Assembly (NCBI RefSeq): GCF_017976235.1
Contig: NZ_JACVHC010000002.1
Span: forward strand, 62,001 to 126,000
Direction of reading: 5' to 3'
Length of the DNA: 64,000 bases
DNA from: Pseudomonas anatoliensis
GTDB taxonomy: Bacteria > Pseudomonadota > Gammaproteobacteria > Pseudomonadales > Pseudomonadaceae
Shown here: positions 9,517 to 17,979 of the stretch, piece by piece
How positions within the stretch are numbered: position 1 is the stretch's first letter
How the letters are laid out: the number at the start of each line of letters is the position of its first letter
Made by a program: the position numbers and the translations under genes
The notes under the pieces: model-generated
Database searches by the model: none
What the model was told of the DNA's origin: nothing
The model's input: only the letters and a program-made list of their open reading frames with translations

Positions 9517-10320
9517 TTAAAGTTCCCATCCATACCACTTGTGGCTTCTTTTCAAATAATCAGTCCCGGGAGCCAGATTGAGTGGCGTGGGCAAGTTGAT
9601 TGATCGCCCATGAAGCCGGGTAGAAAGATTGTGATCGCTTTCAGTGTAAGGGCCGTCTTCTAGTTCCATATCGCCATAAATGAGATTCAGGTTCAGATCC
9701 AAGGTGATGATTCCCCGGTCAAACAATCTGTGGTGATTGGCGTTCAATAAGATGCCGTTTCGTACATCGAGCCTTTCTGTCTCGGTACTTTGGCTCCAGG
9801 GCAGGATGTGACAAGCCTCCAGGACCTGTGTAAAGGTCGTATCAGTCAATGCGCATCGATATCCATAAGCTTTAAGGAGGGCTGTTCTGAAAAGACGTTG
9901 AATTTTCCCTCGCACTTTTACCATCGAATAGATCTCGCCTGCACTGGATGGGCTTTGCAGAAGCTCGTTGGCCAACTGCTCCCCGGTAAAGCCTAGTACC
10001 GCGTAACCGAAGGGATTTTCCTGAGCATTCCACGGAAATTGTTGAACCTCCGTCCGTTGTTGCGCAATCAATCGATAGTCGTGCACGACACAACCTTGCC
10101 CGGGAGTTTTTGTGCCGCTGTTCACTACAACCATTGTCAGAGGTGGGAAGTCATTTTCCAGACAATAGTCTTGAATCTCTAACAAGACATATCGACATGC
10201 CCGGTGATGGATGCCGAGAAGCGCTCCCAATTCACCGTAAGTCAGCGCCGTTCCTTGAATCGCATGCCCTGTCAAAATTGGCCATGCGCGTGCTGCGCGC
10301 TCTTCTTGATTGATCTTCAT
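9517..10320 (-). CDS. HNH endonuclease with alkyltransferase-like N-terminal domain
   Basis: Putative DNA endonuclease of 267 residues. The C-terminal HNH fold is clear: CALTD near 156, LEACHILPWS with H171, then NGILLNANHHRLFDRG (about 188-203) supplying the Asn and His, followed by IITLD. The N-terminal 80 residues (TYGELGALLGIHHRACRYVL ... VVVNSGTKTPGQG) resemble the winged-helix DNA-binding half of alkyltransferase or alkyltransferase-like proteins, but without the PCHR active-site cysteine; that assignment is inference. It sits divergent from an exonuclease-BRCT gene in an AT-richer islet, a context compatible with phage defence or a solitary restriction-type nuclease. No methyltransferase is nearby. 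Confidence 0.85.
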   Translation of the reverse strand: MKINQEERAARAWPILTGHAIQGTALTYGELGALLGIHHRACRYVLLEIQDYCLENDFPPLTMVVVNSGTKTPGQGCVVHDYRLIAQQRTEVQQFPWNAQENPFGYAVLGFTGEQLANELLQSPSSAGEIYSMVKVRGKIQRLFRTALLKAYGYRCALTDTTFTQVLEACHILPWSQSTETERLDVRNGILLNANHHRLFDRGIITLDLNLNLIYGDMELEDGPYTESDHNLSTRLHGRSINLPTPLNLAPGTDYLKRSHKWYGWEL

Positions 10321-10429
10321 CTCGCCACTCCCTGTGCTTTTTACATATGAGACTGGATGATGGCATATTGGAATTCTAAGCGGTATCCGTCATGGGATGA
10401 TGTATCAGGTTCGACATGGAGATTTTCAG
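10321..10429. promoter_or_regulatory. Divergent promoter region of the HNH and exonuclease genes
   Basis: 109 AT-rich bases between two start codons pointing away from each other; GGAG at 10419-10422 is the ribosome site for the plus-strand gene. Individual -35/-10 boxes cannot be assigned with confidence. Confidence 0.45.
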
Positions 10430-11311
10430 ATGAATTTTGTAGCGATCGACGTTGAAACCGCTAATGCCGATATGGCATCGATCTGTCAGATCGGTATCGC
10501 TTGTTTTGAGAATGGAGTGCTCACTAAAGAATGGAAAACGCTGGTCGATCCAGAGGATTACTTTAGTGAGATCAACATTGGTATTCACGGTATCGACGAA
10601 CACGATGTCAGGGACGCGCCGAGACTTTTGGACATTGTCGGATTGCTCCGTAGCTATCTCGAAGGAGCTATCTGCGTATGTCATACCCATTTTGATCGGA
10701 TATCCCTTGATCGAGCTTTTACTAAATATGGTTTGCCGAAGATGAATATCGATTGGCTGGATTCGGCAAGAGTTGCCCGGAGGAGCTGGCAGCAGTTCTC
10801 GAGTAAGGGGTATGGCCTCAAAAGTGTCGCGGCGCACATCGGTTACTCGTTTCAACATCATGATGCTCTCGAAGATGCCAAAGCGGCGGGATACATCCTG
10901 CTAGCGGCGGTGCAGGCTACTGGAATTAGTGTCTCTGATTGGCGGCAGCGTATTAGTCAGCCGCTACTCATTGGGGTTGAGGTTGCGCAGAATCTGGACG
11001 GAATTTTGCTGGATGAGGTGATTTGTTTCACCGGAAGTCTGAGCCTGGTCAGAAAAGAAGCTGAAGCGATGGCGTTGAATTGTGGGTGTGCTGTGGGTAG
11101 CGGGGTGACTCAAAAGACTACGCTTCTGGTCGTCGGTGATCAGGATGTCGTTAGATTGGCCGGCAAAGAAAAAAGCGCGAAACATCTGAAAGCAGAACAA
11201 CTAATCTTAAGTGGCCACAACATCCGAATACTGAAAGAAAGTGATTTTATTGCTCTGATGGCAAACTCGATTTCAGTAGCGAGTACGAGTCCGCTCCATC
11301 GCGATCACTGA
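10430..11311 (+). CDS. DEDDh 3'-5' exonuclease with C-terminal BRCT domain
   Basis: DnaQ-like exonuclease, 293 residues from an ATG with GGAG eight bases upstream (an in-frame ATG 33 bases earlier has no better site). Exo I is FVAIDVET (D7, E9), Exo II CHTHFDR (D89) and Exo III HDALEDA (H144, D149), so the DEDDh catalytic set is complete. Residues about 195-275 form a BRCT domain (DEVICFTGSL, GCAVGSGVTQKTTLLVVGDQD), as found in some DNA polymerase III epsilon-like proteins and DNA ligases. Base composition is visibly lower in GC than its neighbours. Its last 13 codons run tail-to-tail into a GNAT gene on the other strand. It probably acts in DNA repair or defence; the substrate is unknown. 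Confidence 0.88.
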   Translation: MNFVAIDVETANADMASICQIGIACFENGVLTKEWKTLVDPEDYFSEINIGIHGIDEHDVRDAPRLLDIVGLLRSYLEGAICVCHTHFDRISLDRAFTKYGLPKMNIDWLDSARVARRSWQQFSSKGYGLKSVAAHIGYSFQHHDALEDAKAAGYILLAAVQATGISVSDWRQRISQPLLIGVEVAQNLDGILLDEVICFTGSLSLVRKEAEAMALNCGCAVGSGVTQKTTLLVVGDQDVVRLAGKEKSAKHLKAEQLILSGHNIRILKESDFIALMANSISVASTSPLHRDH

Positions 11312-11680
11312 GGTCTCAAACCCCAGACCGGCAAAAAACGCCTCCGCACCTTCACGGCCAGCCCGCAGCACCCAAGTGATGTCGGGGTTGTCGCCCATGA
11401 TGTGCTCGACCAATGCCCGGCCAATCCCTCGGCGTCGATGTTGCCCGTCGACCACGACCATCGACAGGTAACCATTGGACAAGCTATCGGTGATGCCGCG
11501 AGCGAAGCCGATGATCTGTTCGCCATCCAGTGCGACGGCAGTGCGTTGGGAATTCCTGGCAAGTTGCGCAAAGTACTCGCTGGACCCAGTCCGGTGTCCC
11601 CAGCCATTTTGCCCAAGGAACTGTCGAACCGACTCTACTTCGGCCGGCAGCATGTCGCGTACGTTCGGGTTGTTGTTCAT
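11273..11680 (-). CDS. GNAT-family N-acetyltransferase
   Basis: 135-residue cytoplasmic acetyltransferase using acetyl-CoA on an unknown small molecule or protein amine. The acetyl-CoA pyrophosphate motif is VVVDGQHRRRGIGRALVEHI (about residues 73-92), preceded by the beta-4 strand GYLSMVVV and followed by FFAGLGFETS near the C-terminus. The 3' end overlaps the exonuclease gene on the opposite strand by 39 bases. A LysR gene, also on the minus strand, ends 48 bases upstream of its start; they may be co-transcribed. Confidence 0.88.
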   Translation of the reverse strand: MNNNPNVRDMLPAEVESVRQFLGQNGWGHRTGSSEYFAQLARNSQRTAVALDGEQIIGFARGITDSLSNGYLSMVVVDGQHRRRGIGRALVEHIMGDNPDITWVLRAGREGAEAFFAGLGFETSVIAMERTRTRY

Positions 11681-11728
11681 CGGTGGGGCGACTCCTTGTC
11701 GGTGATCATTCGAGGATAGTTTTCTGAA

Positions 11729-12634
11729 TCAGGATCTACCCCAAGCCCTCATCGCAAACTCGACAAAGCGCCGAAGCTTGGGCAATCGATACCGATCCGG
11801 GGCGTAAAGCAGGTGCAATGGGCGGCTTGGCGGCTGGTATTCAGGGATGACCGTCACCAGTCTGCCGTCGCGCAGATCCTGTTCCACCAGTGCATCGGGC
11901 AGCATCACGATGCCCATGCCGGTGCGTGCGGCCTGATGCAAACCGGCGGAGCTGTTGATCAGCATCGGGCCGCTGACGTCGACCATGATTTCCCCTTCCG
12001 GGCCGCTTAGGCGCCAGCTTTTCTCTACCGATTGCCAGTCATCGCCAGTGGGGTAGGCGAAGGCCAGGCAGTCGTGCTGCTGCAATTCTTGCGGCGTAAG
12101 CGGCATGCCGCGTCGTGCGACATATTCCGGCGATGCGCATACGGTCAGGGTGTAATCGATCAGCGGCCGGGCAATCAGGTTGGACTGCTCGAAGTGGCCC
12201 AGTCGAAAGGCAACGTCGAGGCCGCTTTCCAGCAGATCCGGACGGCTGTTGGTCAGCACCACGTCGAGTTTGACCTTCGGCCATTGCAGCGAATATTCAC
12301 TCAGTGCCGGGGCCAGCCGTTCAACGCCGAAGGTCAGCGGCGCGGTAATGCGCAGGATGCCGCGCGGCTCATCGAGCGCCTGTTCGGCGAGGCGTTCGGA
12401 GTCCGCCACGAGCCCCAATACATCCAGACAACGCTGGTAGTAAACGCTGCCGAATTCGGTAAGCCGTTGCCGCCGGGTGGTGCGTTGCAGCAATTGCACA
12501 CCGAGCCGTTGCTCCAGCGCGCGCAGATGATTTCCTACCATCGTCGTCGACATATCGCACTGCAACGCGGCCGCCGTCATGCTTCCGGCTTCAACGACTT
12601 TGACGTAGACGTTCATCGACTGGAACAAATCCAT
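11729..12634 (-). CDS. LysR-family transcriptional regulator
   Basis: 301 residues from MDLFQSMNVYVKVVEAGS; two residues of an alternative start (12640) add nothing. The N-terminal winged helix-turn-helix (AAALQCDMSTTMVGNHLRAL, LLQRTTRRQRLTEFG) is followed by the substrate-binding fold. The pattern (LRITAPLTFG, PLIDYTLTVCASPEYV) is that of the CrgA/DsdC-like group often found beside the operon it controls. It is divergent from the aminotransferase gene, with about 100 bases between, so that gene is the most likely target. The ligand is unknown. Confidence 0.92.
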   Translation of the reverse strand: MDLFQSMNVYVKVVEAGSMTAAALQCDMSTTMVGNHLRALEQRLGVQLLQRTTRRQRLTEFGSVYYQRCLDVLGLVADSERLAEQALDEPRGILRITAPLTFGVERLAPALSEYSLQWPKVKLDVVLTNSRPDLLESGLDVAFRLGHFEQSNLIARPLIDYTLTVCASPEYVARRGMPLTPQELQQHDCLAFAYPTGDDWQSVEKSWRLSGPEGEIMVDVSGPMLINSSAGLHQAARTGMGIVMLPDALVEQDLRDGRLVTVIPEYQPPSRPLHLLYAPDRYRLPKLRRFVEFAMRAWGRS

Positions 12635-12736
12635 TATCAAGCTCAGCTTCTAAATGATTGAAGTTATACCGAGTTTATCCAGTTCTGGTGGCTAACCATA
12701 CTGCAAACACACCGACCTTCACTGGAGTTTGAAGTC

Positions 12737-13921
12737 ATGACCGCCGCCCTGATGAACACTTACCAACCGCTGGCCCTGAGCTTCACCAAGGGGCTGGGCA
12801 CACGTCTGTGGGATCAGGCTGGCCGCGAATATCTGGATGCGGTCGCTGGTGTCGCCGTGACCAACGTCGGCCACTCGCACCCACGGATCGTATCGGCGAT
12901 TAGCGAGCAGGCCGGACTGCTGCTACACACATCAAATCTGTACAGCATCGATTGGCAGCAGCAATTGGCAAAACGGTTGACCGAACTGTCGGGGATGGAG
13001 CGGGCGTTCTTCAACAATTCCGGGGCCGAGGCCAATGAAACTGCACTGAAACTGGCACGGCTCTACGGCTGGCGCAAAGGCATCGAGCAACTGCTGGTGG
13101 TGGTGATGGCCAACGCGTTTCATGGCCGCACCCTCGGCACGCTGTCTGCCAGCGACGGGCCGGCGGTGCGTTCGAGCTTCAGTGAACTGCCGGGTGATTT
13201 CGTCAAAGTGCCGTTCGGTGATCTCGCCGCGCTGGAACAGGTTCAGCGCAAGCACGGCGAGCGGATCGTGGCGATTCTGGTCGAGCCGATTCAGGGCGAA
13301 GGCGGCGTGCAACTGGCGCCGCCCGGTTACCTGAAAGCCCTGCGCGACATCTGTAATCGGCGTGCCTGGCTGCTGATGCTTGACGAGATCCAGACCGGCA
13401 TCGGCCGCACTGGCCAGTGGTTTGCGTTCCAGCACGAAGGCATCGTCCCGGACGTCATGACGTTGGCCAAAGGACTCGGCAATGGCGTGCCGATCGGTGC
13501 GTGTCTGGCACGCGGCAGGGCGGCGGATCTGTTTACGCCCGGCAGTCATGGCAGCACGTTTGGCGGAAACCCATTGGCCTGTCGGGTTGGCTGTACTGTG
13601 CTGGATATCATCGAAGAACAAGGCCTGCTGGAGAACGCCCAAGTGCAGGGTGAGCGCCTGTTGACGCGGTTACGCGCAGAACTGGCGGACAACCCCAATG
13701 TGCTGGCGATTCGTGGGCAGGGATTGATGATCGGCATCGAGCTGAAACAGCCGATTCGGGATCTGACACTGATCGCAGCGCGGGATCATGGGCTGCTGAT
13801 CAACGTCACGCGCGGCAAGACGATACGGCTGCTGCCGCCGCTGACGATTGATGAGCGGGAGGTGGGGATGATTGTTCGTGGCGTTGGGCGGACGTTGGGT
13901 AATAGCTTTGCGGCTGGTTAG
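12737..13921 (+). CDS. Class III PLP-dependent aminotransferase (acetylornithine aminotransferase-like)
   Basis: 394-residue fold-type I aminotransferase of the ArgD/RocD group. Visible are [16 protein letters not shown] (substrate/PLP loop), [12 protein letters not shown], the Asp that binds the pyridine nitrogen in [14 protein letters not shown], and the PLP lysine in [17 protein letters not shown] precedes the ATG. Pseudomonads carry several paralogues (ArgD/AruC, biosynthetic and catabolic), so the substrate (acetylornithine, succinylornithine or another omega-amino acid) cannot be fixed from sequence. The divergent LysR suggests inducible catabolic use. The last four bases overlap the YoeB stop on the other strand. 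Confidence 0.88.
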   Translation: MTAALMNTYQPLALSFTKGLGTRLWDQAGREYLDAVAGVAVTNVGHSHPRIVSAISEQAGLLLHTSNLYSIDWQQQLAKRLTELSGMERAFFNNSGAEANETALKLARLYGWRKGIEQLLVVVMANAFHGRTLGTLSASDGPAVRSSFSELPGDFVKVPFGDLAALEQVQRKHGERIVAILVEPIQGEGGVQLAPPGYLKALRDICNRRAWLLMLDEIQTGIGRTGQWFAFQHEGIVPDVMTLAKGLGNGVPIGACLARGRAADLFTPGSHGSTFGGNPLACRVGCTVLDIIEEQGLLENAQVQGERLLTRLRAELADNPNVLAIRGQGLMIGIELKQPIRDLTLIAARDHGLLINVTRGKTIRLLPPLTIDEREVGMIVRGVGRTLGNSFAAG

Positions 13922-14172
13922 TAGTGATATCTGCACGTGAAGACGCAGACTTCACCATTGTCGATCTTGTACACCAAGCGATGCTCGGCAGTAATCCGTC
14001 GAGACCATAAGCCGCTCATGTTGTGCTTGAGCGGCTCAGGCTTACCCACACCTTCAAAGGGCTGGCGCTGAATTGCTTTGATCAACAGGTTGATGCGTTT
14101 GAGCCCGGCCTTGTCGTTCTGCTGAAACCATAAATAGTCTTCCCAGCCTGTTGGCGTGAACTCGATTTTCAT
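13918..14172 (-). CDS. yoeB: YoeB-family mRNA interferase toxin
   Basis: 84 residues, exactly the length of the E. coli protein. RelE-fold ribosome-dependent endoribonuclease that cleaves mRNA in the A site. The catalytic residues known for YoeB are all present at the same positions: E46 (KPEPLK), R65 (EHRLVY) and H83 (CRYHY C-terminus), so it should be active. The ATG overlaps the stop of the antitoxin gene by four bases (ATGA), the usual coupled arrangement. Confidence 0.95.
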   Translation of the reverse strand: MKIEFTPTGWEDYLWFQQNDKAGLKRINLLIKAIQRQPFEGVGKPEPLKHNMSGLWSRRITAEHRLVYKIDNGEVCVFTCRYHY

Positions 14173-14423
14173 TCTTCGATCAATTGCCTTACTTGGGCTT
14201 TACCGGCGCGCTCTTCGCCAATCGATTTGATTAGCCGCTCGGCGTTGGCGGGGGAGCGCAGCAGGTAGGCTGTTTCCTCGAGTGCGTTGTACTCAGCCAG
14301 CGACATCATTACAACGGGCTCACCTTTTTGCCGGGTAACAAGAAGAGGGGCTCGATCTTCGTTGACGCGATCCATCGTCTCGGCCAAGTGCGCACGGGCG
14401 GTGGTGTAGTTGATGGTTTGCAT
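14169..14423 (-). CDS. yefM: YefM-family (Phd/YefM) antitoxin
   Basis: 84-residue antitoxin that neutralises YoeB and represses its own promoter. The start at 14423 gives MQTINYTTARAHLAETMDRV, the standard YefM N-terminus (dimeric DNA-binding domain), with CGAGGA upstream; a longer in-frame start at 14537 would translate through the operator. The C-terminal toxin-wrapping tail (residues about 56-84) is charged and probably disordered when free. Together with yoeB it forms a complete type II toxin-antitoxin operon inserted between a metabolic gene and a phosphatase. Confidence 0.95.
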   Translation of the reverse strand: MQTINYTTARAHLAETMDRVNEDRAPLLVTRQKGEPVVMMSLAEYNALEETAYLLRSPANAERLIKSIGEERAGKAQVRQLIEE

Positions 14424-14434
14424 GAAGTAGTCCT

Positions 14435-14470
14435 CGCTGTATGCAAAGAACGTACAGAAATGAGTACATG
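14435..14470 (-). promoter_or_regulatory. Probable YefM operator/promoter
   Basis: Two GTACA cores (14452-14456 and 14464-14468) lie 12 bases apart just upstream of yefM. The characterised E. coli yefM-yoeB operator uses TGTACA-centred repeats with the same 12-base centre-to-centre spacing, which supports autoregulatory binding. A weaker third hexamer (tgtatg, 14438-14443) lies 13 bases further towards the gene. Confidence 0.6.
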
Positions 14471-14654
14471 ATGACAAGGCGATACCTACTAGTGGTTGTT
14501 TCGCAGACGGGCTGACTGCGAGCAGGTTTAGTATCACTCAAGAACTCTGGAGACGTTTCTGAGAAGGTTGTAATCCTAATCTGCGGTCCCATGCATCAAG
14601 AAACCGTCCAGCTGTCGTCATCTCACATTCTCACTGTAGGAAAAGGACAGGCGA

Positions 14655-16574
14655 TCAGTCCGGATAATCCGCCAAATCCGGCGCCATCATCCGCGTCTTC
14701 GGCGCGCCGTTCGAGTTGTGCTGAATGATCTCTCGCGGCTGTCCCTGTTCATTGAAAAACACCTGACCGATCCCCGCCGAATTCCATAACCGTTCGCCGG
14801 CTTCAGCATGTTCTGGCGTGTACGGCACGATGCGCATAAGTCTGCGTTTGGTGAACCAGTTCAGCGGTGAGCGGGGTGAGTAGAGCCAGCGGTTGAGGCG
14901 ATCAAACCACTCCAGCAGCGTAGGCGGGAACTCGTTCTTGATGCCGCTGCTGGTGATCTGCCAGATTCGCGGGCCGGCCTTGCGGTGTCGGATAAGTACT
15001 TCGTAGACGAAGGAATAATGCACATCGCCGGACAGCACCACGTAGTTTCCCGGCGTGCGCGAGTGTCGGAAAATGTTCAGGATCACCTGCGCGGCGCCCC
15101 GGTGGGCCATCCAGTTTTCGGCATCGACCAGCAGTGGAAAACCGCACCAGCTAAAGATCTTTTGCACGGTTTCAATCAGCTTCACACCGAAGATCGGCGC
15201 GGGTGAAACGATGATCGCCGACGGGTGATCGAGCAACTCCTGCTGCAGTTCGCTCAACGCTTCCCAGTCGAGCAGTCCTGATGGTTGCTTGAGCGCCATT
15301 TCGCTGCGCCAGCGTCGGGTCCGGGTGTCGATGACCACAAGCGCCGGGCTGGTGGGCAGCACGAAATGCCAGTGCTGAAAGCGCAGCAGCTCATCAATCA
15401 GATCATCCTGCACCGGACTGTCGAGGTAATGGTCATCGCCGCTGGCGATCAGACCTCGGGTTTTCTCCAGCACATCCTTGAAAGCGTCCGGGTTATTGCC
15501 CCAGCCCTGGCACAACATGTAGGCGATCAACGCATTGCCGATGATGCGTTTGGAGAACGGATGGCCGTAGGCCGTTTCCTCCCATTGCGCGGACAGATTC
15601 CAGTCATCGGTAATGTCGTGATCGTCAAAAATCATCAGGCTCGGCAGATGCGCCAGCGCCCGGGCGACGTTGTCCAAACCGGCCTTGAAGGCGTCGATAC
15701 GCGTCTGTTCGAGGTTGTAGCGCTTGAGGCGCTCGGGCGTCAGCGTTGGCGCTGTCGGATTGATCAACGCCCATGCCACCGGCGACCACACCAGCAAGTA
15801 CATCGCCATGACTTCGGCAAACGTCACCAGATGATTGTCGGCGCTGCTGCTGGTGAAAATCGGCTTACGCGCACCGCCGAAAAATCGCTCGCGCAATGTC
15901 TCGTTGCTCTCAAGCGCGGGTAACAAATCTGCACGATGGTAGTAGCTCGCCGGATGGTCGTAGAGCTTGGCGCTGTCGCTGACCACGGCGCCTTCGAGGT
16001 GTTCGTCGAACAGGCCGAGGCGTCCGATCAACGCATGAATCGCTCGCAGCGTGGGCCCGGCGACGTCATCGGCGTAGACCTGATCACCGCTCATCATCAG
16101 CAGCGCCGGGCGCTGTTGCGGGTCGGTTTCGACGGCTAACAGTTGGTCGACGCAGAGTAAACCATCCACCGCCGGATGATGCGGCTTGCGGCAAGAGCCG
16201 TGCAGCAACTGGTCGATCCGCGAACGCACCACGAAGTTTGGGCACTTGGCGTCGCCATACAACAGATGCGGCGCCCAATCGGCGATGCAAGCGTCGCCTT
16301 CAATCAACACGTCGTAACCGACAAACTCGTCGAGGGGCAGGGCGTTTTCGAGGCTGACATCAATGAGATGAACGAATGCGCGAGTGCCTACGGGAATGAC
16401 CGTGCATTTCTCGGCATCGAGAGGAATGTCTCCTACACCTTGCACGCGCAAAGTCAGCGACAGTTGGCGCGTGCCAACCAGCCACAGCACCAGTCGCTTG
16501 GGCTCCAGCCGTCGCAACAACGGGCCGGCCAAAACCGGAGGCAGCGGGGTCAGTTCATCAAGTGTTGGGGACAT
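14655..16574 (-). CDS. PhoD-like metallophosphatase
   Basis: Large (639 residues from MSPTLDELTPLPPVL) metallophosphoesterase-type protein of the PhoD-like family. Metal-binding motifs: LMMSGDQVYADDVAG (about 168-182), LMIFDDHDITDDWN (about 330-343) and VLSGDVHYSFVYEVL (about 525-540), each carrying the Asp/His ligands. No signal peptide is evident, unlike secreted Tat-dependent PhoD phosphatases, so it may be cytoplasmic and act on another phosphodiester. An in-frame ATG 24 bases upstream is also possible. Isolated transcription unit on the minus strand; no Pho box was recognised. Confidence 0.85.
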   Translation of the reverse strand: MSPTLDELTPLPPVLAGPLLRRLEPKRLVLWLVGTRQLSLTLRVQGVGDIPLDAEKCTVIPVGTRAFVHLIDVSLENALPLDEFVGYDVLIEGDACIADWAPHLLYGDAKCPNFVVRSRIDQLLHGSCRKPHHPAVDGLLCVDQLLAVETDPQQRPALLMMSGDQVYADDVAGPTLRAIHALIGRLGLFDEHLEGAVVSDSAKLYDHPASYYHRADLLPALESNETLRERFFGGARKPIFTSSSADNHLVTFAEVMAMYLLVWSPVAWALINPTAPTLTPERLKRYNLEQTRIDAFKAGLDNVARALAHLPSLMIFDDHDITDDWNLSAQWEETAYGHPFSKRIIGNALIAYMLCQGWGNNPDAFKDVLEKTRGLIASGDDHYLDSPVQDDLIDELLRFQHWHFVLPTSPALVVIDTRTRRWRSEMALKQPSGLLDWEALSELQQELLDHPSAIIVSPAPIFGVKLIETVQKIFSWCGFPLLVDAENWMAHRGAAQVILNIFRHSRTPGNYVVLSGDVHYSFVYEVLIRHRKAGPRIWQITSSGIKNEFPPTLLEWFDRLNRWLYSPRSPLNWFTKRRLMRIVPYTPEHAEAGERLWNSAGIGQVFFNEQGQPREIIQHNSNGAPKTRMMAPDLADYPD

Positions 16575-16645
16575 CCGGGGACGAGACTCAAGGCGCACGG
16601 CCGGCGATGATAGCGCAGCCGGCGCCTTGAACGCTTAAGCGAGGC

Positions 16646-17374
16646 TTAAGAGTCGGCTTTTTGCAGTTTCAGACCGAGCAGACGCCATTCGGGCGGTGTC
16701 GCGTCAACTCTCGGCAGCTCTTGCAAGGAGCAATCGAAACGGTAAGTGACATCGTCGCCGGTCATGTTGCGAGCGATGACGGTGTTGCTGAAGGTGTAAA
16801 CCTGATCCTTGAAGCGATGGCTGACGAGGGTCTTGCTGTCAGCAAAGCGAGCCGAGGCGGGGAAGCGCAATGTGCCGGTAACGTACGGGCTGCACATGAC
16901 ATACGCGAGCATCGACTTGTCGGCTTGTGCGTCACTGCGAAACTTTTTGCTCAACGCCGCGAGGGCTTTGCGCCCCTCATCGTCACTTTGGTCGAGCACG
17001 GTTTGTACCGCCATCGACTTCGGCGCTCGGCTGGCGTAGTTCGGCAGCAAGGCAGAGTCGGCGGGCGAAGGCTTGTCATCCGGTTCGATGGCGGCAAACA
17101 CCGGCGCATCTTTCAGCGCAGCAGGAGGGGTGACTGATTCGGCTTCGGGCAACAGCGAAGTAGGTTCGGCCTCCTGCGTCTGCACGGTTTCGTAATCCTG
17201 TGAAGAAGGAAACAGCGACAAGGTGATCGACAGCACCACCATGGCCACAATAAAACCACCGGCTGCGCCAACAATGTTGCCGTAGAAAATATTCCAGCTG
17301 CCACGGTTCTTGACCACCCAGCGCCACATGAAACCCCAGGCCGCGACAAACGCCAGAAAACGCAGAAACTCCAT
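16646..17374 (-). CDS. Uncharacterised membrane-anchored protein
   Basis: 242 residues. The N-terminus (FLRFLAFVAAWGFMWRWVV, then NIFYGNIVGAAGGFIVAMVV) forms two transmembrane helices joined by a KNRGSWN turn. A Pro/Glu-rich linker follows (about 55-110), then a soluble domain with two cysteines (VMCSPYVTG, RFDCSLQEL). The N-terminal 45 residues are clearly related to the next gene upstream (start 17858), so the two are paralogues sharing a membrane module. The soluble part is probably periplasmic and has a secreted-domain look (strands, two cysteines that may pair). Function unknown. Confidence 0.75.
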   Translation of the reverse strand: MEFLRFLAFVAAWGFMWRWVVKNRGSWNIFYGNIVGAAGGFIVAMVVLSITLSLFPSSQDYETVQTQEAEPTSLLPEAESVTPPAALKDAPVFAAIEPDDKPSPADSALLPNYASRAPKSMAVQTVLDQSDDEGRKALAALSKKFRSDAQADKSMLAYVMCSPYVTGTLRFPASARFADSKTLVSHRFKDQVYTFSNTVIARNMTGDDVTYRFDCSLQELPRVDATPPEWRLLGLKLQKADS

Positions 17375-17483
17375 TTGATCCTTTCCTTAAACCTTCAAAA
17401 TCCTGAAAACAGCGCACCGCGATGATGAGCCCTGACGATGGGCGGCAAGATATCAAAATAGAAGTCTGGTGCCACGAGGACAT

Positions 17484-17858
17484 TTACATCAAATGGCCGG
17501 GGTGGACTATTTGAGCGAAAAACATCAATACAGTCACGCCGGCCACAACGCCGCAAACGCCTGCGAGAAGTTGACGTGCGATCGGATGTTCAATCCCTGA
17601 GCGGCGCGCCACCCACATCCATGCACCCGCCAGAGCCGCGGCGATGGTCAGGAATTCAAACACCGTCCACATGCCCTCTGGACGGGGCGGGCGAGCTGAT
17701 CCGAGCAGTCCGATGTAAAGCTCCGAGAAGACCAGACCCACCATCATGCCGCTGGCGGCGCCCAACGCATTGGCGACTATCAGATTCCACGCCCCCCGAT
17801 GCCGGACGACCCACACCCACATTGCCGCCCAAGCCAAAAAGAAAACCGCCCAATCCAT
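17484..17858 (-). CDS. Uncharacterised small integral membrane protein
   Basis: 124 residues from MDWAVFFLAWAAMWVWVV, with a GGGAAGAA ribosome site; an upstream in-frame ATG at 18050 would run through the divergent gene's start. Four hydrophobic segments (about 1-18, 26-50, 65-82, 93-115). The first 45 residues (VVRHRGAWNLIVANALGAASG) match the membrane module of the gene at 16646-17374. It lies 109 bases upstream of that gene on the same strand, probably one transcription unit. Function unknown. Confidence 0.75.
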   Translation of the reverse strand: MDWAVFFLAWAAMWVWVVRHRGAWNLIVANALGAASGMMVGLVFSELYIGLLGSARPPRPEGMWTVFEFLTIAAALAGAWMWVARRSGIEHPIARQLLAGVCGVVAGVTVLMFFAQIVHPGHLM

Positions 17859-17979
17859 CGTATTCTTCCCTTTTAAATCGACACTGGTTGAGGCTGTTGG
17901 CACCCTCACCGACAGTGGACGGCAAGATAGCAAAATAGTAGCGTCGCGCCACTCACTTGATTCCCGTAATGGACTACAC

